Below are positions 25,752-38,525 of a stretch of DNA of 64,000 bases, in pieces (positions within the stretch are counted from its first letter, which is position 1; each line of letters begins with the position of its first letter). The translations under genes were made by a program, and so were the position numbers. The notes under the pieces were generated by a model. It was not told where the DNA came from, ran no database searches, and saw only the letters and a list, made by a program, of their open reading frames with translations. Source of the stretch: Scatophagus argus (taxonomy: Eukaryota > Chordata > Actinopteri > Scatophagidae). Where the stretch lies: the NCBI RefSeq assembly GCF_020382885.2, contig NC_058515.1, positions 5,501,223 to 5,565,222 of the forward strand, in the 5' to 3' direction.

Positions 25752-26708
25752 CAGCTCTATCCTTTCTATCTCTCTGTCCTCATTTACTTTAGTCCACTTT
25801 GGTTTCCTTTTCTTTTTACCTTCACTTCAATGTTACTCCAGTGTACCAGGATTTTACCAGCTCATAAACACATGCACATGTGCACATATGTAGATATGCG
25901 CAGCAGGCTGACTCTAAACCACATCAAAACAAGGCCAGATCAGTAAAACCTGTGATAACTTACTCTCTCTTTTTGTTCTCTCTGCGATCTGCAGTAGGTT
26001 TGCATTTGAAGGCACTGGGCACAATGGCTGGTCTCTATAATTGCACCAGTATGTGCTCTTTTTCTTTGTCACAACCTAAAATGCTCCTTTTTTGGGTTTA
26101 CAACCGAGAATAGCACAAGATTAACGTCACTTGTGTGTGAATTAAAACATTTTTGAGAGTCAAAGGGAAACTTCCATCTCCCTAAACAGCATTTTTCATA
26201 CAATACTAACATACAATACTGCTGTGAGGATTTGTAGTGTCTTTATCTTAACTGATGTTTTCATTGTCTCATAACCATATGGCAGTGCATTATCATCCCT
26301 ATCATATGCCTGGAGAGAGTCTTTTGGTTATTTTTGTCACCAATAAAATAAATGGGCTATTTCTTTTCTATGAGGTCATGTACCTACAGATTACTTATGA
26401 CAGGCAGCAGCTGTACTGGCTTCCTGTGGTATTTCTGTCAATATTCCACTCGAGACTTTTTGTGTCTGAGCAACATTTAGTTTGAGATGTGGTTACCTCA
26501 AAGAGCTTCTTCTCCTCATGTTTATAAAATTTCTATCCCGGCTTATAATCTTGATGTAGGACGTTAGCATCCTCAGAAGACTGATTATGGGGATTTCTAT
26601 CAACGCCACAAGTTTACTAGAAAATGACAACTTTTTTTTTGTTAAACTTACCTTTCCAAACTTTTGATGCTGTACATAAAGCTGTCCCTCTTTAACGTGG
26701 GTGTCCAT
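13606..26708 (-). CDS. dok1: Docking protein 1 (PH-PTB adaptor)
   Basis: Five coding exons on the minus strand: 26708-26652 (ATG, 19 codons), 17062-16739, 16149-16050, 15934-15762 and 15027-13606 (TAA). Phases are 0/0/1/0, giving 691 aa; human DOK1 has 481. Residues 1-127 form the PH domain ([12 protein letters not shown], then [19 protein letters not shown] as in human AVLYPASPHGVARLEFFD), with a Gly-rich loop insertion. About residues 160-265 form the IRS-type PTB domain ([42 protein letters not shown]). The tail carries phospho-tyrosine sites YSEP, YSDP, YDEP, YSTP, LYSRV and IIYDNL. The first three match the human LYAEP, LYSDP and IYDEP sites, known to recruit SH2 proteins such as RasGAP and Nck. 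DOK1 is a membrane-recruited negative regulator downstream of tyrosine kinases. The extra length is low-complexity Gly, Ser and Asn. The start is fixed by its match to human MDGAVMEGPLFLQ. DOK2 and DOK3 are excluded mainly by fit and by the M1AP neighbour. Confidence 0.94.
17216..17315 (+). repeat. Fragment of a dispersed teleost repeat
   Basis: TTAGCAACTAGCTTGGGAAC followed by TTAGTGGAGCATTTGG resembles the interspersed fish repeat that is more completely represented at 55750-56060. An internal near-duplication of GAGCCAGACATTTTTTT occurs within 30 bp. Confidence 0.4.
25691..25751. repeat. Compound (CT)n(CA)n microsatellite
   Basis: CT repeat passing directly into CA repeat, inside DOK1 intron 1. 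The SL/TH-rich open frames over it are artefacts of the repeat. Confidence 0.95.
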
Positions 26709-28263
26709 GCCCCCACACACACTCCAGGGCCACCCTTTCTCGCGAAAGACGAAATTTAATTTGAACTTGACGCAGGAAAGTCACTTTTTCGGGGTTTATT
26801 TCGCTTATATCCCCAAACAACTTCCCCCTTCTCTCACTTCCGCTCCCCGGTCGTTAAAACGCATGTACCGTACCGCTCCCGCACAGTTCAGGGTGTCATG
26901 GTGAAAATAAAGATGTCCAAACAGTCGCTGGATAGTCCCGTCAAAGTTAAGTAATGTCAAAAATTGTCGATGAGTCGCCTTTCTGTCGCCCCTCACTCCT
27001 CCTGTAGGGCTGGACCAGTGAAAGGTTCTTCTTAATAGATAACGTGAAGCTTCTGGTTACAGTTTTCAGAATAAAAGCATGATTAATGAACGTCAGCTTC
27101 AGGTGCATGATAACACAGTTCAGCGGTGCTGTCCAGGTATCTGATTACTTCAGTAAGTAGAGCGTGGTTACATAGAAGCCATAGCCTTACATAGGGACAG
27201 ATTAACTTTCAAAGGGACTCTGGGGCATAAACTGAGCTATATTTTCATTCAGGTACAATGTGCAAGAAAGTGTCGCCTTTAAAGCTCCTGATCTTAAAGT
27301 GCATGACATATGACCAAAGATTTTGCAAGTAATACTGCAAAAACCAGCGCATCTAAAACTATTTGGCCTCATATTGCCTTGTTTAAAGATATTCACGTTG
27401 TTTCTTTGCTTTGCGAAGTCTCAAAGTCTAACATAAATCATTTTTTTATTTAGGAAATCTGAATCACTTAACATCCGGTACGGTGGTGGTATGGTTGATG
27501 CAACTTTGCGAGTGAGCAGCGCATGGTGATCGCCCCGACCCGCTCTTCTTCCTCTCCTCCCACCTTCTCACTCTTGAGCAACTTCTCTTTTGAGTGTAGC
27601 TGTGACACACTAACTTTCTAATGCAAAAGTAAAGACTAGAATATAAACTGCGTGTAACAATATGTGAAACCTGTAGGACAACACCGCAGGACAATACAGT
27701 CACGTAAAAAAAACTGTTATTATTACAGTGTGCCAATAAATATGAGATCTAAAATTCTATGAAATTAATGTGCTCAATACAACAGAAATAACCTAGTGTA
27801 GGAATTTGGAGCAGTCAAAGAAAGCTTTGTTTTGTTTTGTTTTTTAAGTAGCCTGTGTGGAAAAAGAAAGAAAGAGATGGCCTCCTTATTAATATGTTAC
27901 AGATGCCTCCTGCTGGCTCATAGTAACTCAAAGTTTTTGTCCCTGTTTTCCTCCCCTACGTGGTGCTAAAGCTGTTGTTCTTGACACTAAATATGGACTT
28001 TTAAACCGCCTGCCAAGACACTCAGCACGCTTTTCATTTGCCAGTGTTCTTTCACACCAGAGACCTACATTTTCTGTCGTGCTGAATGTTTTTCTCATAA
28101 AATCATCACCATAGCAATGATGTGAAGTTTCGGGGTAATTTTTCCCTTAACACAGCTTCCACCTACTGGTTAGGAATCAGCATTGCAAGTTGGAGCTCAG
28201 CCGCCGCTCTCGCGATATTTTGCGTACTTGGAAGCGCAGGTGGACCAAAACAGGAACTGAGAT
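26709..28263. promoter_or_regulatory. Head-to-head DOK1/NAGK intergenic region with DOK1 5' flank
   Basis: The 1.55 kb between the divergent start codons. Next to DOK1 (about 26740-27000) CpG content rises above the surroundings. A minus-strand AGCGGAAGTG (26835-26844) fits an ETS/PU.1-type site, which would suit a gene known to be expressed in blood cells; that link is inference. The middle (27030-27950) is ordinary AT-rich sequence with no recognisable gene. Confidence 0.5.
28208..28217 (+). promoter_or_regulatory. TCTCGCGA-type core promoter motif of NAGK
   Basis: TCTCGCGATA about 47 bp before the NAGK start codon, in a small CpG-rich patch (AGCCGCCGCTCTCGCG). It resembles the palindromic TCTCGCGAGA element of vertebrate housekeeping promoters, off by one base. 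Its position fits a TATA-less start just upstream of the ATG. Confidence 0.45.
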
Positions 28264-31046
<2,783 letters not shown>

Positions 31047-31314
31047 TGAGAGTTCAACTGTGCATCTTGATCTTAACCAGTCAGGGAAAAGGGAAGATGT
31101 ATTGGCCTGTATTTGATTATTAGCATCTTTGTTATGTAATAATGTTAAAGCTCCTCATTAGATGATACTAAGACTGTGGTTTATAGTCTGAAATCTTGTT
31201 GTGGTTTTTTTGTTTTTTTTTTTACAAATGCACAGCAGTTATTCTGACAGTGGAATTGATATTACTTTCATTAGAGTGTCATTGCACCTTTATAACATGA
31301 ACATTTGACATTAT

Positions 31315-31320
31315 AATAAA
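31315..31320 (+). terminator. Candidate NAGK polyadenylation signal
   Basis: AATAAA 269 bp after the NAGK stop, in an AT-rich 3'UTR. It is the first canonical signal after the stop that I noticed. Confidence 0.55.
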
Positions 31321-31659
31321 AACTGTTAACTTGACAGAAAACTCTGCCAGGCTTGTGCATAATCTCCAATGCCCAAGACAGCTGAACTTCGGTGTGAGAT
31401 GCAATCCGATAAAATCAACTCTTAAGTTATTCTTGCGCAGGCTTTTTGCACTTTTGGTTTTTCTTTGTAGGTGGTGCTGTTACACTACTTTTCCCACATG
31501 TGAAAGACACATCACAGTATCTGTATGTAATTGTGTACCCTCATGGATCCATATGTACAGAGATATTAGTTAATGCACCTAGAAAACTATATTTACTCAC
31601 AACACAGTCACCTTTCTGTCCAGTCTGATGTTATGTATTTTGTAATTTTGAGACAGAAC

Positions 31660-31695
<36 letters not shown>

Positions 31696-31696
31696 C
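31660..31696. repeat. (AT)n microsatellite
   Basis: AT repeat interrupted by one GT. The poly-YI minus-strand frame across it is a repeat artefact. Confidence 0.95.
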
Positions 31697-32126
31697 ACAG
31701 TTCTGAGGTAGTTTAGAGGGGAGACTAGAGAAGTTTGCACTTTTTATTGAGCTCTTTTTAATGCATTCGTCTCCAACACTCCTGTTGAAGTAGAAATTGT
31801 AGGATGATGAATCAGAACGACGTGTTGTATGTGCACACAAGCACAGGGTTTCTGTTGTTATTTTGCAGTGAGTGGCAGTTGCATAAAATTAAACCTGCAG
31901 ATCTGCCATGTGTAATTGTAACGTGACAGCACATAACACAACACGCAAAGACTGCAGGTGGGACAGATACCTGCTGCTGGCTGTATAGAAAGTCACCAGT
32001 AGGCTAAAGAAAAAGGCTTTCATCATCATTTTTCATCTTTATTATGATGATAGGAATAAAACTTTTTGAGCATGTGGTCACATCTCGTTGAAAAGCATAG
32101 AATAAAAGAGGAAAGACTTAAGTTGC

Positions 32127-35100
32127 ATGTGGCTGGATTGGCAAGTGCAAGGCCAGCCTCCCACTTACCAAACGGGCATCACGTCAGAGCATCTAGGGGA
32201 AGTAACAGATTGTGGAATGATAGTGTGTTTCAGTGGGATGCAAGACATATCAACGGAATAAACATCAGTTCAATTAAAAACAAAAGCAGCGACATTCTGC
32301 TGGGTTCCATTGACTCCTCAGTTCAGTTCAGCTTCACTGCTGTGAGGGTGCGCTGGGATCGCTCCACCAAAGAGGGACACGAAAAACCCCAACACCAGAT
32401 GATCCCCTCGAAACAGCAGAAGGTAGATACTCTGAGATGGGATGAGCTGTTTGTATTTGTCTTGTCTTCATTTTCTCTCATCTTTGACTTGAATTGTGCA
32501 AAAATGCTCCCATTTGTTTTTCTTTTTCCCCGGTATGTTTTGATTTGAAATGAGGAGGTGTAGAAAATGTTGAAAAAGAAAACACTCCTGCTGCTGCAGC
32601 TATTATTACCTCTTCATGCGGTTGTTGACCTTTTTTCCTTGTTTTTTTTTGTTTTTTGTTTTTTGTTTTTTTGCTGTCTTGTGCATGGAGCCTGCAGCCT
32701 CAAGCCAAAATGAACCGCCGTGTCGGTCAACATCTCAGCACTTGCCAACTTTCCTAGCTTTAACTGTTTTATATCATAAACTCTTAGATTTAATAACCAA
32801 ATAATGTGTCGTATTACAACGCTCACAGAGGTCATTTTTCTGAGTACTTTTACTTGATAATATATTTAATTCAAAGGTTTACTTATGCATGATGCATGTT
32901 TTATTCCCTTTCAGACTCTGGGGCGGTCACCTTTGGGGAGGTTTATCACCACTTATAATAGTGACTATAAACCCCCCAGTGAGCGCCACCCACAGGTCAA
33001 CCAGGTGAACCCCAGGACTGAAGCGAAAGCTGCTCCTGTACTTATCAACCCAACTCAGGTTGGCTGGATTGATGGATGGATGGATGAATGAATGAACAGA
33101 CGGACAGATGTGTTGATGAATAGATTGATTTACTGTATTGTTTTGTTTTTGTTTGTTTGTTTTTTTACCTGTCTTGTATTTCATCAGTACTTCTACATGA
33201 CAGCTAACAGCATCAGTGGCTTAGGTGGCTGTTCACAGGTAAACCCCAACAGCACACACTCACAAGTCTACAACAATGTTCTTTATTCCTATCTGGCATT
33301 CTGTTACCTGTACCACCACCACTCCTTCATCTTTCTGTGCTTTATCTCTCAGCCCCCCTCTTGTTCCCTCTTCCCCGCCTTCTTGCCTCCTGTTTCTGAG
33401 GCGGCCGGGGTTGCTGGCTCCACCCTGACAGGCGCGACGACACATGAAGTGGGAGTTGCTGGGGAGACTGGGTTTGGCGAGGAGGAGGAGAAGACAGGTC
33501 AGCTGTGCTATGGTTTTTGTGGAGAGGATAAGGAGTTGTCTCTGAAACACGCTCATACAGCCACACGCTCATACACATCTAAGCTTGCAGTTGTACTGGT
33601 CCTCAATCCATTTTCCTCTTATTGACAGCAATTGTGTTGGAACAGCAGGATGCAAAAGATGAACCACAGGAAAAGATGGATGTTCTCTATGAAGAAGGTT
33701 ATACAGCAGGAGTGATTTGATTGCTATTGTTTCAGTGGCTCCAAGAGTAGAGGACCACAGGTAATTTTCATAAACCTTTTCCGTATTTGTGCAATTTTAG
33801 GTGTGATTGTGTTGTCATCTCATGTCGACCTGGCCTGCTGTGAAGATTTCCTAAGAACAGCGTGCAGAGAAGTGGGGCAGCTCCACCTCCCTATGACCTC
33901 CAGTCTGGTTATCCCTGACAAAGGTGGAACAAATCTCGGTTTGACACGCACAGAAATGCACCTGTCCAATGACACATAATATTTAATTTAATGTAAAAAA
34001 AATTACTCCACCTCTACCTTGTATAAAATTTATAAGAATAATGATCACAAATTTTCTCCTAAATTTATATGAAGAACTGCATAAGTTGATTGTAAGCAGT
34101 CATTAGCATCAAAAGTATAGCCGAGGAATGTCATTAGTTTTGCAGCCATTTAGTCCTGAACCAAATTACTGGTTTTGACCTGACACTGGTGCTAGAAGAA
34201 AAGTCAAGGGATCACCAAACTTCTTACATTTCATTCACTGGGGGTTGTAAATGTCTCAACATCTTGCCCTAAAAGGCTTTAGCTCAGGGCTAAACTAGGC
34301 TAACTGTTTCCCCTTGTTTCCATTCAGGACGCTAAGCTAAGCTAATAGCTGCTGGTTGTAGCTTCTTATTTACATGAACAACAGGAGAGATCTTCTCATC
34401 TTATTCACAGCGAGAAAGAGAATAAATGGTGTTTTTACTGCGTTTGAGAAAAAAAAAATCACTGCACATGGTAAAGTGCGAGTAAACTGCAATTAAGTGC
34501 ATTAACTGAGTGAGTGCATTTTCTTAATTTCCACTCCTGATTAGATGCTGAAAGTTGGGATAACAGCGTCTACCCCAGGGGCTTGGGACCAGCTATTCTA
34601 CTGAAAAACAACACCTCTCTTCAGCCCCCTTGCAGACAGCACAGTTGGTAAAACCACAGACACCTTTTTAATAGTGCTATTAGTTGGATGTGTTATTTTC
34701 TGACACACTCTTCTCTTCTTTCCCCACATTCACAGCTGTGCACAGGAAACTGAGTGCCCTAATAGCTGTCACTTGAAGACACCAGCCTTCCCTCGTGGCA
34801 GCACACAATCTCTGGCCTGTGTGCAGCCAACTGTCTGCCGCACGGAGCCCAGCAGGAAGCCATGGTTGACAGAGTACCAAGCCAGCTACACTGCTGCGGT
34901 AAGAAGAGGATAGCTCCACTGGGCGCGTGTGCGTGTTAGATGATCACTAATCTCTAGCCCTGTCCTCTGCTTTTTTAAGTTCTTTTATCTTTGTCCTTTA
35001 TTACCTTGCGTGTCCCTTTCCAGTGGGCTCAGCCTAAGATCCAACAGAGTGACCTTCACCATTGTCCTCTTCCTCATCATTTTGTCCTTCGGTCCAATCC

Positions 35101-35131
35101 TCAACCTTTGTTTCAATACATAGCAAATTAA
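32127..35131 (+). CDS. Unrecognised protein, possibly axonemal microtubule-associated
   Basis: Ten-exon model: 32127-32201, 32327-32422, 32915-33058, 33188-33238, 33353-33497, 33629-33697, 33801-33923, 34545-34647, 34736-34898 and 35024-35131 (TAA). Every junction is GT/AG and the phases (0,0,0,0,1,1,1,2,0) all join, giving 358 aa. I cannot name the family. The N-terminal half has RVRWDRSTKEGHEKPQH, then RFITTYNSDYKPP and YFYMTANSISGLG. A middle acidic part (GEEEEKTG) follows. The C-terminal part has PWLTEYQASYTAAWAQP. Repeated short motifs with T-x-Y-x-x-x-Y and Pro recall microtubule inner or axoneme-stabilising proteins such as SAXO4/PPP1R32 or SMRP1, but this is resemblance only. No signal peptide or membrane segment is seen. 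The first exon is the weakest part. Alternatively an unspliced ATG at 32072 reads into exon 2 in frame. Exons 3-10 are the best supported. Confidence 0.68.
33068..33095. repeat. Short (GGAT)n microsatellite
   Basis: GGAT units decaying into GAAT, just after the donor of the third exon of the unnamed gene. Confidence 0.85.
34175..34405 (-). repeat. Two abutting dispersed repeats in an intron of the unnamed gene
   Basis: 34175-34260 carries GGTGCTAGAAGAAAAGTCAA and GGGATCACCAAACTTCTTAC, close to the common fish repeat GCGCTAGAGGAAAAGTCAGG; a partner piece of the same family is at 57395-57545. 34290-34405 carries GCTAAGCTAAGCTAA and GGCTAACTGTTTCCCC. It is an inverted copy of the repeat at 10720-10891. 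Confidence 0.6.
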
Positions 35132-35132
35132 A

Positions 35133-35138
35133 AATAAA
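35133..35138 (+). terminator. Candidate poly(A) signal overlapping the end of the unnamed gene
   Basis: AATAAA begins one base after the TAA stop (35129-35131) of the modelled last exon and is followed by a T-rich stretch. If used, the 3'UTR would be only 15-30 nt. Another AATAAA is at 36044-36049. Confidence 0.4.
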
Positions 35139-35380
35139 AAATGTTTTTTTTCTCCAACCACGTACACTTTCACCACAGAGTCACCACATATGAGAAATAC
35201 TTCCTCGCCAAGGTAGCGGTCAAGGATTATGTCTGTGGTTCTCAGTAATCTTGCCTCAAAATACAGAAGCTGAGGATGAGTCATAACACAGCAGTAAACC
35301 ATCTGCTGGCAGGCACCCGCAGGAGGCAGCAAAATGTGTGTGCTTGTTGTCATTCTCCCGTTTAAATGTGCATGCGGTGA

Positions 35381-35650
35381 AGTGCAGCGACAGACAAAGT
35401 ATTCAGATTCTTTACCAGTGCAAGTAAATGTTCTGCATTCAAAAGAGTAAAAGGACGCCATCGTATATTAACAGATTAACAATGCATACATCTGTAAAGA
35501 AAAGATCTTTAGCAATACTCTATGCTGTAACTTGTAATTCAGTAGTAAAATAGCAATATCAGATAATCATGTCTTTTGCATACGCTTTAACATTTTAAAT
35601 ATTTACTTACACCTAAAGTTAAAACTGGATCAAACATGTAGCCTCACAAG
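35381..35650 (+). repeat. Degenerate hAT-like MITE, copy 2
   Basis: GCAGCGACAGACAAAGTATT, CAGATTCTTTACCAG and GTTCTGCATTCAAAAGAGTA are degenerate versions of the fish element that reads CAGTGGTGGAAGAAGTATTC and TCCTGCATTCAAAA. It is related to the stretch at 3375-3640. No transposase remains. Confidence 0.55.
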
Positions 35651-36426
35651 GTCTCGGTAAAACATGTCACAGACTTCAAGCACAATGACATTTATCAAGC
35701 AGATCAGCCCAGAAAATCAACTCAACTCAGCTATGATGCTAACGTTATCCTGTCAGAGCCTCCAAAAAGCTGCACCAGAACGCTGCCTTGCTGGTAGTTT
35801 GTAATAATCAAAACAAAAAAAAAACCAAAAACTTACAGCTGTGGCTACAATCGAAGCCACAGCAGAGCTACCCACACCCAGTGGCTTTGGCTACAGTCAG
35901 AGCTCAGATGTCTGCCATGATCGTAAAGAGTTCAAACTTGGCTCATTGCCATGCAGAGTGCTGGCTGTACGAAGTCCCGTTAGCTAAGGAGCAGAGACGA
36001 TCTGGTATGACGACCTTAGAGGTCACATTTCTTCCTTATAAGTAATAAAAGTGCACACTGAGATTTGTAGCTTAGCTACACACCACTAGGATGAAAATCT
36101 CTCCATTTACTTCTCATTAAGGCACTTGAGGGACTTTGGAATATGATGACCTTTTCATCACTAACTAATCACAAGGTTTTTACAATCCGAGGCATCTTCA
36201 TTCAGGGAGCTCGACGCTGCGACCCTTGCACCCTTCCTCCCTCCTCCTCGTTTTCTCGTGCAAGAAATAAAAGTCTTCTTTCTATAATTAAAAACCTCAA
36301 AAAATTAACACTAAAATTGAAAAAACATTCCATGAAAGTCCATGAAACGCTGGCAAGTGAACCAGTGCCAGTCCCCCCCCCCAGAGTGTAACAGAAGACG
36401 AACGAAAGATATTTGTCTTTAGCAAC

Positions 36427-38525
36427 TTTATTTGTCTTTTTTCATTATTTTTATTTGTACTGAAATTCATACTCTGTGTCTTCTGGACTTCTTTTTTTTT
36501 AACGACTTCTGTCTAACTCATCTAAACAAAATCACCAAAAATGATTTCATGTTGTACAATCCACCTGGCGGACATTCCTATTGGCTTCACCAGGGTGCCA
36601 ATCGACAGCTGTGATCCAACACTGTGCAAGGAAGTTCCATTTTAACCGAGTCACTACTGCACGCATTAAGAACACACGAGAGTACTTCTTAGCCTGAAAA
36701 AAAAAAACGGAAAAGCTGCACGGATGTGAAGAAGTGCTTTCACCTGTCAGACACTTCAATGAAGTACAAGTGCCCAAGTGTCTACTTAACACTAATACAG
36801 TCAAATACACAAGACATTATTGTCATGGTTAATACCACAAATGAACAGTGGCATAAAGGTTAAATTTTCAGATCACAAGATTTTCCTTAATGACAATACT
36901 GCCTCTGCATTTTCAAGCCAAGATGGCTGAGAACTAGAAAAACTGACTCAATAATTAATGATTACTGTTGATAAAAATCTGGGTTTCCTAAAAAGCATCT
37001 TCACAAATACGTTTTCCTATTGGCTCACAATTTAACGGAGATTATATTTGCACCAAGGGGGGCGATGCTTCAGGGAAAGCCAGACCACAACACAGATTTA
37101 TGGTTAAAAAGAAGAACTTTCTCAAAGAAGTTACCCTCCAAAGAGAAGAACAGCAAAGAGACCATATGGTCAGCCACGTGTTCCATACTGCTTTATTCTA
37201 ATTGGCTACGACAATATTGTCCCCTTACATTTCCCTCCTGCAAACAGGACTGAATGGACACCACAGGTTCCTGTACCCAGTAGACACAAAATGCCTCATC
37301 CTCAAAACATGAAGGAGAAAAAAAACAAAGAAAAAAAAAGAGGAGGAGAGGCTATCTGAAAACCTGATTTGGATATGGACACTTAATCTGATGCTGGACA
37401 ACGAAAGCAGTTCCAGCAGAAAGAGGCAGTGGCATTGTTCCAGACCAAATACTCCCCCTGTAACAAGACTGTTCACTACACCCTGTAAATCCAAACTGAA
37501 CTAAGGGATGAAGTCAAACAAAAAATGATGGCAAGTTTCTTTAAAGGTTTAAAAATCTCCGACCTTCCCCTCTCTATATATTTGTCTTGATAACCTCAAC
37601 TTGATGTATGAATGGGAAAACACCTCTCTTCGAATAAGACCGACAATACATAAACACAGACTTCCACATAAATTGGGAAAAATAATATTTAAATCCATGA
37701 TTACACCTGTCCATGTCTGTTAAGATCCCTCCAAATACAAGCATGCAGGGTGGGTGGGGTGGGGGTGGGGGTCTGTATTTAGTTTGGAACGTGGCCGCTG
37801 CAGATACAAAGAAGAACCCGCATTTCGAGATGAGCAAGGTCTGTGATGTCACAGGGAACTGGTGACATCACAGGAGCAAACGTTGACGGGTTTGACCGAC
37901 CGTGGTGACTCTACAGAGCAGTGGCGGAAACCCATCAAGTCCCCTGAAATGTTAGTCATTCTCTAATCTCACTGTCTTGGAAACCTTCAACCTGCTGGCG
38001 ATGTAGTTTTTACAAATTTGACGGCACACGAATTAACACGTATGTGAGGTGACTTTTCAAGTCAAGTCAATGTTTGAGATTTAAGTTTTGTCCTGGCATC
38101 ACTCCTTGGTAGCTGCCTAAGTTCCAAGGGGACATCAATGAGATCTGCATGCTCTGTAAACGTCAACAGTGTCATCTGAAATGCAATGATGAGCTAACGC
38201 CCGCAGTAGGGCGGTGCTGGTATTACATCCATCCCCCACCCCTGTTCCCAATGTCCCTCAGTTTACAAGAAACAAACAGGAAATAAAAAGATTAAAGAAA
38301 CAAAAAAGGAAAAGAAAAAGAAATCCCCCCACCCCCCAACTGGGCCTGCCAGCACGCCAATGACTTCAAGTGTGTAGGTATATGTGTGTACGTGTGTGGG
38401 AGAGAATCAGTGTGTGCGCGGTCGTGGCCGCCAGAGTCTCTGAGAATACGAGAGGACTTGTGTGTGTGTGTGGTTGCGTGTGTGTGAGTGTGCGCGTGGA
38501 GGCTCCATGGGGGTGAGGGGGACTC
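36427..38525 (-). other. PAIP2B 3'UTR (predicted)
   Basis: From the stop codon to an AATAAA hexamer at 36427-36432 (minus strand; TTTATT on plus) there are about 2.1 kb with no other gene. A nearer candidate signal is at 37192-37197. A C-rich run (38325-38338) and a GT-rich part (38380-38500) lie close to the stop. The open frames in this stretch show no coding character. Confidence 0.45.

Larger units (their letters stand above)
17063..26651 (-). other. DOK1 intron 1
   Basis: A 9.6 kb intron bounded by GTAAGT after the 19-codon exon 1 and by CAG before [12 protein letters not shown] find no other gene inside. It holds AT tracts (20407-20424, 24281-24297), GT/CA runs (18799-18818, 24886-24900, 25353-25380), a CT/CA compound repeat (25691-25751) and a repeat fragment (17216-17315). 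Several 60-120 codon frames are present. None has a family resemblance or supported splice structure. Confidence 0.7.
31047..32126 (+). other. NAGK 3'UTR and spacer before the unnamed gene
   Basis: AT-rich. It includes the candidate NAGK poly(A) signal and an AT dinucleotide tract at 31660-31696. The promoter of the next gene should lie within or before the end of this stretch. I see neither a CpG island nor a TATA box that would fix its start. Confidence 0.45.
35132..36426. other. Intergenic region between the unnamed gene and PAIP2B
   Basis: Convergent 3' ends. It contains a hAT-like MITE remnant (35381-35650). Apart from that, nothing that I can assign. The 85- and 158-codon frames here have no family resemblance. 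Confidence 0.5.

Noticed and set aside
32072-32548. 160-codon continuous frame as a single-exon gene
   Set aside because: It contains a good donor at 32423 and reads into sequence without similarity beyond it. The spliced model joins nine further exons in phase.
33092-33625. 177-codon continuous frame
   Set aside because: It merges intron sequence with two real exons of the unnamed gene (33188-33238 and 33353-33497). Phase-compatible splice sites within it are a better explanation.
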